Source of the DNA: Lachnospiraceae bacterium
Lineage (GTDB): Bacteria; Bacillota; Clostridia; Lachnospirales; Lachnospiraceae
NCBI GenBank assembly: GCA_022845895.1
Contig: AP025573.1
Coordinates: 902,501-966,500 of the forward strand
DNA length: 64,000 nt
Direction of reading: 5' to 3'
The notes under the pieces were generated by a model, which saw only the letters and a list, made by a program, of their open reading frames with translations, was not told where the DNA came from and did no database searches. Position numbers and translations under genes: made by a program. This document shows, one piece after another, positions 8,078 to 16,352 of this stretch; position 1 is the first letter of the stretch; each line of letters begins with the position of its first letter.

Positions 8078-8483
8078 ATATAACAGTGAAGGTTACTACG
8101 ACCCGACTGCCTATGAAGCCCTCACGAAAGTTGCCCAGGAGGAAAAGGCGGCGAGATACCGGCCGTTGGTGTATATCTGCTCCCCGTACTCCGGGGATAC
8201 GGAGGGCAATACCAAAAAAGCAAGGCGGTACAGCCGGTTTGCAGCAGACGCCGGCATGATCCCCATTGCGCCGCACCTGCTGTTCCCGCAGTTCTTATCA
8301 GAGGAAACGGAGCGGGAGCTGGCGATTTTTATGGATCTGGTGCTGCTGGGCAAGTGTGAGCAGCTCTGGGTGTTCGGCGGCGAGGTGTCAGACGGGATGC
8401 GCCGGGAGATTGGAAAGGCGAAGCAGAAAAATATGACAATCCGTTATTTTACGGAGGATATGGAGGAAACGGAATGCAGATGA
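8064..8483 (+). CDS. DUF4406/DUF7768-type nucleoside deoxyribosyltransferase-like protein
   Basis: A 139-residue protein with the SPYSGDTEGN motif near residue 40 and an APHLLFPQFL segment, typical of the small Rossmann-like family related to nucleoside 2-deoxyribosyltransferases. Family members occur often in phages and may act on deoxynucleosides, but activity is rarely tested. Overlaps at both ends (14 nt and 10 nt) embed it in the primase operon. Confidence 0.7.
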   Translation: MGVSKYNSEGYYDPTAYEALTKVAQEEKAARYRPLVYICSPYSGDTEGNTKKARRYSRFAADAGMIPIAPHLLFPQFLSEETERELAIFMDLVLLGKCEQLWVFGGEVSDGMRREIGKAKQKNMTIRYFTEDMEETECR

Positions 8484-10711
8484 CAATTTATGACGCCGTG
8501 ACGGTGGGGAGCCGGTCAAACTGCGTGTATCCGAATCCCGTGACGGTCACGGATGCGGACACCATGCGGCAGGCTGCAGCCTTCGACCATGTGTGCGCGG
8601 CATATAAGCAGAACTACCGCAGCGTGGACAATTTCCTGAAAGCGGACTGTCTGCCGATGGACTGCGACAACGACCACTCAGATGACCCTGACGATTGGCT
8701 CACGCCCTTTGATGTGGCGATGGATTTTCCGGGCGTGGGGATGATCTTTGTCTACAGCAGGAGCCACATGAAGCAGAAAGGAAAACGCGGCCCCAGGCCC
8801 CGGTTCCATGTGTATTTTATCTGCACGGAGACAACAAATTCAGAGATTTACAGCTCATGGAAAGACAGATTGATCGCCGATTACCCTTATTTCGATGACG
8901 GGGCCAAGGACAGCGCCCGGTTCCTGTTTGGGGTAAAGAACGCGGTGGTCGAGGTGTATGACGGCGAGATTACCATTGATGAGTTCCTGGCAGACAGTTT
9001 TGCGGAGTGGGACGCGGCGCAGGGGCAGATCCCGGAGGGTTCCCGGAATAAGACCATGTCCCATTACGCCGGCCGGATCATCAAGCGGCTGGGGAATACA
9101 GAAGAAGCCCACAAGCAGTTCCTGAAGGAGGCGGAAAAATGCAGCCCGCCGCTGGATGACGCGGAGCTTGCGGGCATCTGGGCCAGCGCTGTGAAGTTCG
9201 GTGCGAAGGTAGCCGCCCAGGAGGGATATATCCCGCCGGAGCAGTATAACCAGGACTTCCTGCTCATGCCAGAGGATTTCTCGGATGTGGGACAGGCCAT
9301 TGTGCTGTCAAGGGAGTACATGGATCGGCTCCGCTTCTCCCCGGCTACGGATTACATTGTGTTCAACGGCTCGTTCTGGGAGGAATCCCAGCCTAACGCC
9401 CAGGGCATTGCCCAGGAGCTGACCGCGAGACAGCTTGAGGAAGCGGAAACAGAGATACAGCGGTGCATGAAGGAAATGTCGGAAAACGGCGCGTGGGCCA
9501 TGCTTGCCGCGATGGGCGCCAAGAAAGCGATGGCGGCGTTCAGCGAAGCCCAGCGGCGCTCCTTTGAAAAGTATGAGCGGGCGGAAACCTATCGGAAGTA
9601 CGCCATCAAGCGCCGGGATACGAAATACATCTCGGCCGCCTTAAAGGAAGCCCGCCCGATGATCCAGATCGAACAGCGTGTCTTGGATGCGGATGAGTTT
9701 TTACTGAACCTGCCGTCCGGCACCTGCGATCTGAGGACGGGGGCTGTTCGGGAACACAATGCCCAGGACTATATCACGAAGCAGACGGCGGTGGACCCGT
9801 CCGGGGATGGCATGGATGTCTGGGAGGATGCCCTCCAAACCTTCTTCCAGGGGGACACCGACCTGATCCGCTATGTGCAGGAGATCGTGGGGCTTGCCGC
9901 TATCGGCAAGGTCTACATTGAAGCGCTGGTCATTGCCTATGGCGAGGGCAGGAACGGCAAATCCACCTTCTGGAACACCATCGCCCGTGTGCTTGGCACC
10001 TACTCCGGCAATATGTCCGCAGACACCCTGACCGTGGGCTGCAAGCGCAACGTGAAACCGGAACTGGCGGAAGCCAAGGGCAAGAGGATGATCATTGCCG
10101 CCGAGCTTGAGGAAGGGATGCGCCTGAACACCTCCAACGTCAAGCAGCTCTGCTCCACAGATGAGATCTATGCGGAGAAAAAGTACAAGGCGCCGTTCTC
10201 CTATGTCCCCACCCATACGCTGGTGCTGTATACCAATCATCTGCCCAGGGTCGGGGCGATTGACCAGGGCACCTGGCGCCGGCTCATCGTAATCCCCTTC
10301 AACGCCAAGATTGAGGGCAAGGCCGACATCAAGAACTATTCGGACTTCCTGTTCAAAACGGCGGGCGGCGCTGTGCTTTCGTGGATCATCGAGGGCGCAA
10401 AGCGCGTCATTGCCAGCGATTACAAAATCGTCCAGCCCAAGGTAGTGCAGGACGCCATCCAGAAATACAAGGAGAACAATGACTGGCTGGCCCATTTCCT
10501 GGATGACTGCTGTGAGGTAGGGGACGATTTTGAAGCAAAATCCGGGGAGTTTTATAACGCCTACAGGAGCTACTGTCTGCAGATGGGCGAATACACCCGG
10601 AGTACGACTGATTTCTACTCCGCGCTGGAATCCACGGGAGTGGTGAGAAAACGTACCCGTACAGGCGTGATCATTTACGGGCTGAAACTCAAATCGGAGT
10701 TTGAGGATTAA
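8474..10711 (+). CDS. phage primase-polymerase / SF3 helicase (P4/D5 family)
   Basis: A 745-residue fusion. The N-terminal part looks like an archaeo-eukaryotic-type primase: PMDCDNDHSD (residues 61-70) supplies the acidic pair, and RPRFHVYF (108-115) the histidine motif. A D5-like domain follows. The superfamily 3 helicase carries Walker A GEGRNGKST (490-498) and B-type IIAAELEEG (about 536-544). It would prime and unwind phage DNA for the polymerase encoded at 2221-4209. GGAGG 7 nt upstream supports the start; the gene overlaps the previous one by 10 nt. Confidence 0.93.
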   Translation: MQMTIYDAVTVGSRSNCVYPNPVTVTDADTMRQAAAFDHVCAAYKQNYRSVDNFLKADCLPMDCDNDHSDDPDDWLTPFDVAMDFPGVGMIFVYSRSHMKQKGKRGPRPRFHVYFICTETTNSEIYSSWKDRLIADYPYFDDGAKDSARFLFGVKNAVVEVYDGEITIDEFLADSFAEWDAAQGQIPEGSRNKTMSHYAGRIIKRLGNTEEAHKQFLKEAEKCSPPLDDAELAGIWASAVKFGAKVAAQEGYIPPEQYNQDFLLMPEDFSDVGQAIVLSREYMDRLRFSPATDYIVFNGSFWEESQPNAQGIAQELTARQLEEAETEIQRCMKEMSENGAWAMLAAMGAKKAMAAFSEAQRRSFEKYERAETYRKYAIKRRDTKYISAALKEARPMIQIEQRVLDADEFLLNLPSGTCDLRTGAVREHNAQDYITKQTAVDPSGDGMDVWEDALQTFFQGDTDLIRYVQEIVGLAAIGKVYIEALVIAYGEGRNGKSTFWNTIARVLGTYSGNMSADTLTVGCKRNVKPELAEAKGKRMIIAAELEEGMRLNTSNVKQLCSTDEIYAEKKYKAPFSYVPTHTLVLYTNHLPRVGAIDQGTWRRLIVIPFNAKIEGKADIKNYSDFLFKTAGGAVLSWIIEGAKRVIASDYKIVQPKVVQDAIQKYKENNDWLAHFLDDCCEVGDDFEAKSGEFYNAYRSYCLQMGEYTRSTTDFYSALESTGVVRKRTRTGVIIYGLKLKSEFED

Positions 10712-10721
10712 CAGGTGTGTA

Positions 10722-10805
10722 GGTCATGTACCTCTCTACCAGAGTTGCTCTAAGGAGATAAAAAAACAATATATAAGAGAGAATCGGGGGAAGAGGTACA
10801 TGACC
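10722..10805. repeat. 14-bp perfect inverted repeat with 56-nt spacer
   Basis: GGTCATGTACCTCT (10722-10735) is exactly inverted at 10792-10805, in the gap between the primase and the next gene. The AT-rich spacer contains an AGGAGA box without a following start codon. It is either an RNA hairpin or a paired protein-binding site; no T-run follows, so it is not a simple terminator. Confidence 0.7.
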
Positions 10806-10833
10806 GTCACACAGGAAAAACGGAGGTTGAAAA

Positions 10834-11070
10834 ATGCTTTTTTACACATGGATGATAAAGAACCATTTAAAGGGCAATTCCGCCAAGGGGCTTCTTGCCA
10901 GGAGCATGAAAGCAGAAGGAAATGGATTCCCTAAAAGGCGGCGCTTAAAAACGCTGGTCGGGTATCTTGAACATCGCGGCGCAAGCCAAGAAGTTATGGA
11001 TGCCCTTGTGGAGTGTTGGGAGGAATACGAAAACCATGAGAGAGAAAGTCATCGAACAGAAGCTGGTTAA
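10834..11070 (+). CDS. YozE-like (SAM-like fold) small protein
   Basis: A 78-residue protein whose pattern (LFYTWMIKNHL, then ARSM..EGNGFPKRR, then LVGYLEHRGAS and a W-EEYE end) matches the YozE/sterile-alpha-motif-like family of Firmicutes. The ATG has GGAGG 7 nt upstream. It overlaps the nuclease gene by 35 nt. The role is unknown; it lies between primase and nuclease. Confidence 0.65.
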   Translation: MLFYTWMIKNHLKGNSAKGLLARSMKAEGNGFPKRRRLKTLVGYLEHRGASQEVMDALVECWEEYENHERESHRTEAG

Positions 11071-11329
11071 AGCGGTCAGGGCAAAAGGCGGGATTGCGCC
11101 AAAGTTTGTGTCGCCGGGATTTTCCGGGGTTCCTGACCGCCTTATCCTATTGCCGGATGGGAAATGCGGCTTCGTGGAAGTCAAGACCCCTGGCAGGAAA
11201 CCACGGCCGCTACAGCAGTCAAGGATACGGCTTTTGCGGCGGTTGGGATTCCTGGCATTCGTTCTGGACGACGAGAGCGAGATTCCCCACATCCTTTCTG
11301 AGATCGGAGGTGACAGCGGTGGAGTTTAA
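11036..11329 (+). CDS. VRR-NUC domain nuclease
   Basis: A 97-residue stand-alone VRR-NUC protein: E at MREKVIEQKLVKAV, then SGVPDRLILLPDG, then CGFVEVKTPGRKP, giving the E...D...ExK catalytic layout of the PD-(D/E)XK fold, and QQSRIRLLRRLG after it. It is almost always encoded next to an SNF2-type helicase in such phages, as here, and may act as a Holliday junction or flap nuclease. GGGAGG is 12 nt upstream of ATG 11036. Confidence 0.9.
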   Translation: MREKVIEQKLVKAVRAKGGIAPKFVSPGFSGVPDRLILLPDGKCGFVEVKTPGRKPRPLQQSRIRLLRRLGFLAFVLDDESEIPHILSEIGGDSGGV

Positions 11330-12677
11330 ACCGCACGATTATCAGCAGTACGCCATTAAGTATATCGAAACGCACGAGATTGCCGCCATTCTGCTTGACA
11401 TGGGCCTTGGCAAGACAGCCATCACGCTGACGGCATTGTACGACCTGCTGTTCGACTACTTCGAGATTACCCACGTCCTGGTGATCGCGCCGCTGCGGGT
11501 AGCGAGGAATACCTGGCCCCAGGAGATCGAAAAGTGGGATCATCTGAAGGATGTCCGCTATTCCGTGGCGGTCGGTACCGAAAAGGAACGGCTGGAGGCG
11601 TTCCGCAGGGATGCAGACATCTACATCATCAACCGGGAGAATGTCCAATGGATGGTGGAGAATGTCCCCTTTGAATTTGACGCCATCGTGGTGGACGAGC
11701 TTTCGTCCTTCAAAAACTGGAACAGCAAGCGGTTCAAATCGCTGATGAAGGTGCGCCCCAGGGCAAAGCGCGTCATTGGCCTTACGGGTACCCCGTCCGG
11801 GAACGGGCTGATGGACCTGTTCGCCGAGTTTAAGGTGCTGGATATGGGACAGCGATTGGGGCGGTTTATCACCAAGTACCGCCAGGACTATTTCCGGCCG
11901 GATCGGATGAACGGTCAGGTGGTGTATTCCTATAAGCCTCTGCCGGGAGCAGAGAAACGGATCTATGACAAGATCTCCGATATTACCATCTCCATGAAAG
12001 CCGCCGACCACCTCAAGATGCCGGAACTTGTAAACAGCGAGTACCGGGTGTACATGGAGGAGTCGGAACGAGCCATTTATGATGAGATGTGCGAAGATCT
12101 GGCGGCACAGCTTGACAAGGGCGAGGTGACGGCGGCAAATGCCGGAGTGCTGTCCGGAAAACTCTGCCAGATGGCAAATGGGGCGGTCTATACGGATGAC
12201 GGGGATGTGGAATATATCCACGACCGGAAACTGGACGCCCTGGAGGACATCATCGAGAGCATGAATGGAAAGCCCCTGCTGGTGGCCTACTGGTACCAGC
12301 ACGACCTTGACCGCATCGAGGATCGGCTGCGGATGCGGAAAATCGGCTTTGCAAGGCTGGATTCTGACGCCAGTATCGCAAAGTGGAACCGGGGTGAAAT
12401 CCCCGTGGCGCTGATCCATCCCGCTTCTGCCGGCCACGGGCTGAATCTCCAGAGCGGCGGTTCCGCCCTCTGCTGGTTTGGCATCACCTGGAGCCTGGAA
12501 CTGTACCAGCAGACGGTGGCGCGGCTTTACCGGCAGGGGCAGACGGCGGGGACCGTGGTTGTACAGCACATCATCACGGACGGCACCATTGATGAGCGCA
12601 TTATGAAAGCCCTGCAGTATAAGGACAGGACGCAGTCGGCGCTGATCGATGCGGTCCGGGCAAACCTAAGAAAATGA
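11319..12677 (+). CDS. SNF2/DEAD-type helicase
   Basis: A 452-residue superfamily 2 helicase. Q-like HDYQQYAIKY is followed by Walker A DMGLGKTA, motif II VVDELSSF (DE-L variant of DEAH), motif III GLTGTPSGN and the C-terminal RecA domain with LYRQGQTAG (motif VI). GTG 11319 is the likely start because GGAGG lies 8 nt upstream; the open frame to 11094 runs through the nuclease gene. Together with the VRR-NUC protein it probably processes recombination or replication intermediates. Confidence 0.92.
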   Translation: MEFKPHDYQQYAIKYIETHEIAAILLDMGLGKTAITLTALYDLLFDYFEITHVLVIAPLRVARNTWPQEIEKWDHLKDVRYSVAVGTEKERLEAFRRDADIYIINRENVQWMVENVPFEFDAIVVDELSSFKNWNSKRFKSLMKVRPRAKRVIGLTGTPSGNGLMDLFAEFKVLDMGQRLGRFITKYRQDYFRPDRMNGQVVYSYKPLPGAEKRIYDKISDITISMKAADHLKMPELVNSEYRVYMEESERAIYDEMCEDLAAQLDKGEVTAANAGVLSGKLCQMANGAVYTDDGDVEYIHDRKLDALEDIIESMNGKPLLVAYWYQHDLDRIEDRLRMRKIGFARLDSDASIAKWNRGEIPVALIHPASAGHGLNLQSGGSALCWFGITWSLELYQQTVARLYRQGQTAGTVVVQHIITDGTIDERIMKALQYKDRTQSALIDAVRANLRK

Positions 12678-12731
12678 GAGTCAATCAAGGCAAATCCGAG
12701 GGAAGAAATTTCTTTTTCGGAGGTAGTGCCT

Positions 12732-13157
12732 ATGAACAAGCAGCAGACGGAAATGAAGGAGTACCTTTCCCAGGCGTTCCGCATTGACCAGCGGATACAG
12801 AGCAAGATGGAGCAGGTGGCGTCACTGAATGACCTCGCCACACGGGCAACTGCGACCTATTCGGATATGCCCGGAAGTGAGACGAGGAACCTCCACCGCA
12901 TGGAGGACGCCATCCTTTCCATCATTGAGCTGGAGGCGGAGATCAATGGGGACATCTGCAAACTGGTGCAGACGAAAAAAGACATCGTCCATAAGATCAA
13001 GGCTGTCCAGAACACGGAGTACCAGACCCTTCTGGAACTGCGGTATCTGTGCTTTAAGTCCTGGGAGCAGATCGCCGTGGACATGGGATATGAACTTCGG
13101 TGGCTGTACCGTCTCCATCACAGGGCGTTGGACGCCGTTTCTGAAATAAGCCACTAA
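12732..13157 (+). CDS. DUF1492/ArpU-like sigma-type late regulator
   Basis: A 141-residue helical protein ending in a sigma region 4-like HTH (LLELRYLCFKSWEQIAVDMG, then LYRLHHRALDAV). Proteins of this type sit at the end of the early region, just before HNH and terminase genes, and are thought to switch on late genes. ATG 12732 is chosen with GGAGGT 7 nt upstream; GTG 12726 is too close. A repeat-rich non-coding segment follows directly. Confidence 0.8.
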   Translation: MNKQQTEMKEYLSQAFRIDQRIQSKMEQVASLNDLATRATATYSDMPGSETRNLHRMEDAILSIIELEAEINGDICKLVQTKKDIVHKIKAVQNTEYQTLLELRYLCFKSWEQIAVDMGYELRWLYRLHHRALDAVSEISH

Positions 13158-13217
13158 AAGCCACTGCAATACACCTTGTCCCTGTGATATAGTTAGAATC
13201 AGAAAAACAGGACAAGG
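13149..13217 (+). promoter_or_regulatory. candidate late-gene control region
   Basis: AGCCACTAAA AGCCACTGCA is a 10-bp tandem repeat (13149-13168) at the end of the regulator gene. It is followed by CCTTGTCCCTGT (13174-13185) and its near-perfect inverse (13207-13217) around TGATATAGTTAG. The position between late regulator and HNH/terminase suits a late promoter. Confidence 0.45.
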
Positions 13218-13278
13218 AACGAGCCTTGCGGGAGCAATCCTGCAGGGCTTTCCTTTTGCCCGGAAAGCGAGGTGCAGC

Positions 13279-13626
13279 GTGCCAAAGAAACCAAAACGCC
13301 CATGCTCCTACCCCGGCTGTCCAAACCTCACGGACGGGCAGTACTGTGAGGAGCATGAAGCTATTGCCCGGAAACGGTACAACAAGTACGGCCGCCCTGC
13401 TGACAACAACAAGAAGTACGGCAGGGCTTGGAAACGAATCCGCGACCGCTACGCTGCGGCGCACCCTTTGTGTGAGATGTGCCTGAAGGAGGGTCGGCTG
13501 ACTCCTGTGGAGGAAGTCCATCACATTGTTCCTCTATCACAAGGCGGGACGCATCGGAATGACAATCTGATGTCCCTCTGCCAGTCCTGCCACACAAAGC
13601 TGCATCATGAGCTTGGCGACCGGTGA
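13279..13626 (+). CDS. HNH endonuclease (packaging-associated)
   Basis: A 115-residue HNH protein. Zinc-binding cysteines are seen in CSYPGCPN, in CEMCLKEG and in LCQSCHTKLH; the catalytic part is VEEVHHIVPLSQGGTHRNDN. HNH proteins next to terminase genes are needed for genome cleavage or packaging in HK97-like cos phages. The start is GTG 13279 with GAGGTG 7 nt upstream. Confidence 0.93.
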   Translation: MPKKPKRPCSYPGCPNLTDGQYCEEHEAIARKRYNKYGRPADNNKKYGRAWKRIRDRYAAAHPLCEMCLKEGRLTPVEEVHHIVPLSQGGTHRNDNLMSLCQSCHTKLHHELGDR

Positions 13627-13766
13627 CCGTGGGGCGGTCAAAATCTCCGGGACCTGCATGAGCGGACAGCGGCCTGGGGCTTCGTGCGCGAAAAAGGCGA
13701 AATCAAAAGGGTAATTAAGGGCGGCCGGCTGCGGCTGCTTTATTTTTCGAGGAAAGGGGTGAGAAA
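13627..13766. other. gap between HNH and terminase; possible cos region
   Basis: A 140-nt gap with a GC-rich segment (GTGGGGCGGTCAAAATCTCC near 13628) directly after HNH. In HNH-containing cos phages the cohesive end lies here. No direct proof is visible in the sequence. Confidence 0.3.
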
Positions 13767-14315
13767 ATGCCGACAAAATCCAATAACACAGGCGGGCGCG
13801 GCGGCGCGAGACCCGGTGCGGGAAGGAAGAAATCCGCTGTCAGGGAGAAAGCCGAGAACGGCAATCCGGGCGGGCGCAGATTGGAAGTGCTGGATATTCC
13901 CGAAGTCGAGGGTGTCGATATGCCAAAGCCCCATGAGTTTTTATCCGCCGAGCAGCGTGACGGGAGTACGCTCCAGGCGGAAGAAATCTACACAGAAACC
14001 TGGGAGTGGTTAAAGAAGGTGGGCTGCGCGGCGAAGGTGTCTCCCCAGCTATTGGAGCGGTACGCCATGTGCAGCGCCCGCTGGATTCAGTGCGAGGAGA
14101 TGACCAACCGCATGGGCTTCCTCTCCAAGCACCCGACCACCCAGAAGCCGATCCCGTCCCCGTTCATCAACATCGGCATTAATTACATGAACCAGGCGGT
14201 GCGGCTCTGGAACGAGATCTTCCAGATCGTGAAGGAAAACTGCAGCACCGATTACGGGGAGGTTTCTCCCCAGGACGATCTGATGGAGCGATTGCTCCGT
14301 GCAAGGAAGGGGTGA
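13767..14315 (+). CDS. terminase small subunit (P27 family)
   Basis: A 182-residue protein with the basic glycine-rich N-terminus typical of P27-type small terminases (GGRGGARPGAGRKK) and the central ETWEWLKKVGCAAKVSPQLL region. It would recognise phage DNA for packaging. Unusually, the large subunit is 8 kb downstream (22470), separated by methylation, amidoligase and cargo genes. It ends just before the SAM synthetase start. Confidence 0.9.
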   Translation: MPTKSNNTGGRGGARPGAGRKKSAVREKAENGNPGGRRLEVLDIPEVEGVDMPKPHEFLSAEQRDGSTLQAEEIYTETWEWLKKVGCAAKVSPQLLERYAMCSARWIQCEEMTNRMGFLSKHPTTQKPIPSPFINIGINYMNQAVRLWNEIFQIVKENCSTDYGEVSPQDDLMERLLRARKG

Positions 14316-14319
14316 AGCC

Positions 14320-15105
14320 ATGTTTGAGAAAGTAAATCCGTGCCACCCGGATAAGGTGGCGGACCGTATCGCCGGCGCTCTGGTGGATACGGCGTACAGA
14401 AAAGAAAAAAATCCCAGGATTGCTGTGGAGGTTCTCATCGGCCACGGTGTCTGCCACATCATCGCGGAGAGTTCCGTACACATCCCGCTGGATGAGGTGG
14501 ATGCCATTGTGAAGCGTATCGGCGGGAATCTGCACCTGGATTATGTGGAAGTGCCGCAAGACGGACGTCTTGCCAATAACCAGGCAGAAGGAATCCGCTG
14601 CGGCGACAACGGCATCTTCAAAGGGGTGCCGGTCACGGAGGAGCAGAAAGCACTCTGCGAGATCGCAAAAAGTGTGTATCACACTTACCCTTCGGATGGG
14701 AAGTACATCATTGACGAGGCAAGGCTGATCCTCTGCCAGAGCAATGTGCGCACAGAGGAACTGCAAAAGCTGTATCCTACCGCCGAGGTCAATCCCCTGG
14801 GCGACTGGACAGGCGGCACGGATGTGGACTCCGGCGCGACCAACCGGAAGCTGGGCAGCGACATGGCCGATTCGGTGACGGGCGGCGGCCTCCACGGCAA
14901 AGACCTGTCCAAAGCGGATGTGTCTGCCAATATCTACGCATGGCTGAAGGCACAAGAAATGGGAAAGCCCGTGGAACTGTGCTGCGCCATCGGAGATGAT
15001 ACAGTGGACGGTGTTCCCTACGCTGAGATCGTGGAGACTGCCCGGAGATACATTCAGAGCCTTGGGGGTTTTGAGAAATTTGCGGAATGGGGGATGGTAC
15101 GATGA
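14320..15105 (+). CDS. compact phage S-adenosylmethionine synthetase
   Basis: A 261-residue MetK homologue; cellular enzymes have about 390 residues. Recognisable motifs are HPDKVADRI (ATP site, near residue 8), CGDNGIF in place of GDQGLMFG, NPLGDWTGG (like NPTGRFVIGG), and GGGLHGKDLSKADVSA (like GGAFSGKDPTKVDRSA). The C-terminal domain and part of the central domain are missing, so activity is inferred. The gene sits directly before two DNA methyltransferase genes and overlaps the next start (ATGA), pointing to supply of SAM for DNA methylation. ATG 14320 follows AAGGGG. Confidence 0.85.
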   Translation: MFEKVNPCHPDKVADRIAGALVDTAYRKEKNPRIAVEVLIGHGVCHIIAESSVHIPLDEVDAIVKRIGGNLHLDYVEVPQDGRLANNQAEGIRCGDNGIFKGVPVTEEQKALCEIAKSVYHTYPSDGKYIIDEARLILCQSNVRTEELQKLYPTAEVNPLGDWTGGTDVDSGATNRKLGSDMADSVTGGGLHGKDLSKADVSANIYAWLKAQEMGKPVELCCAIGDDTVDGVPYAEIVETARRYIQSLGGFEKFAEWGMVR

Positions 15106-16352
15106 AGACAACGACCGAGATGCAGCTTGTACCCATTACTAAGCTGGTACCCTATGTGAACAATGCCCGCACCCACTCCCCGGAGCAGATCACGAAGCTC
15201 CGCTCCTCCCTTCGGGAGTTTGGTTTTATCAATCCCGTCATCATCGACCGGGCTTTTAATGTGATCGCCGGCCACGGCAGAATCCTGGCGGCAAAGGAGG
15301 AAGGCATCACTGAGGTTCCCTGTGTGTTTGCAGACCACCTCAGTGAGGCTCAGAAGAAAGCTTATATCATTGCGGACAACCGCATGGCGATGGATGCCGG
15401 ATGGGATGAGGAACTTCTGCGGGTGGAGATCGAGTCTTTGCAGGGCATGGACTTTGATCCCCTGCTGACCGGCTTTGATGAGAAGGAACTGGCAGAACTG
15501 TTTGCGGATGATTCCGGCAGCGAAGCCAGGGATGACGATTTTGACCTGACCGCTGCGCTGGAGAAAGCCTCCTTTGCGGAGCGGGGCGATGTCTGGACAG
15601 TGGGCCGACACCGCCTTGTGTGCGGGGACGCCACCTCCGCCGAGGATGTGGCCCTGCTCATGGATGGCAGGAAGGCTAACCTCATCGTGACGGACCCGCC
15701 CTATGGCGTCTCCTTCAAAAGTGCCAGCGGCCTGACCATCCAGAACGACTCCATGAAAGATGAGGAGTTTTACAACTTCCTCCTCTCTGCTTTCAAGTGC
15801 ATGGCGGAGCATCTGGAGAAAGGTGGCGCGGCCTATGTGTTCCATGCGGACACAGAAGGGCTGAACTTCCGAAAGGCGTTTATTGACGCCGGGTTTCATC
15901 TGGCGGGCGTGTGTATCTGGGTGAAGAACTCCCTGGTGCTGGGCCGCTCGGATTACCAGTGGCAGCATGAGCCTGTGCTGTATGGCTTCCTGCAGAATGG
16001 CAAGCACCCGTGGTACTCCGACCGTAAGCAGACCACCATCTGGAACTACGACAAACCGAAGCGCAATGCAAACCACCCGACCTCCAAGCCGCTGGACCTG
16101 CTGGGCTATCCCATCGGGAACTCCACCCAGGAGAACGCCGTAGTGATTGACACCTTCGGCGGCAGCGGCTCCACCATGATGGCCTGTGAACAGATGAATC
16201 GGGTCTGCTGCATGATGGAGCTGGACGAGAAGTACGCATCGGTCATCCTCCGCAGGGCCGTGGAGAACGGCATCCCGCCGGAGGATATTTTTGTGGAGAG
16301 AAACGGGGAGCAGATTCCATACTCCGCTCTTGTGAAGGAGGTGGAGATCTGA
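15102..16352 (+). CDS. ParB-domain / N6 or N4 DNA methyltransferase fusion
   Basis: A 416-residue protein. Residues 8-95 form a ParB/Spo0J-like nuclease-type domain (LVPYVNNARTHSPEQI, INPVIIDR, VIAGHGRILAA). A beta-class methyltransferase follows with TDPPYGVSF (197-205) as catalytic motif IV and DTFGGSGSTMMA as the SAM-binding motif I near the C-terminus. Such fusions are frequent in Firmicutes phages and may protect phage DNA from restriction. Start and stop overlap the neighbours by 4 nt and 1 nt, forming a tight three-gene unit with the SAM synthetase. Confidence 0.93.
   Translation: MKTTTEMQLVPITKLVPYVNNARTHSPEQITKLRSSLREFGFINPVIIDRAFNVIAGHGRILAAKEEGITEVPCVFADHLSEAQKKAYIIADNRMAMDAGWDEELLRVEIESLQGMDFDPLLTGFDEKELAELFADDSGSEARDDDFDLTAALEKASFAERGDVWTVGRHRLVCGDATSAEDVALLMDGRKANLIVTDPPYGVSFKSASGLTIQNDSMKDEEFYNFLLSAFKCMAEHLEKGGAAYVFHADTEGLNFRKAFIDAGFHLAGVCIWVKNSLVLGRSDYQWQHEPVLYGFLQNGKHPWYSDRKQTTIWNYDKPKRNANHPTSKPLDLLGYPIGNSTQENAVVIDTFGGSGSTMMACEQMNRVCCMMELDEKYASVILRRAVENGIPPEDIFVERNGEQIPYSALVKEVEI

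Noticed and set aside
11181..12569. A 462-codon minus-strand frame
   Set aside because: Antisense to the SNF2 helicase. High-GC codon bias opens such frames; no start signal or domain is visible.
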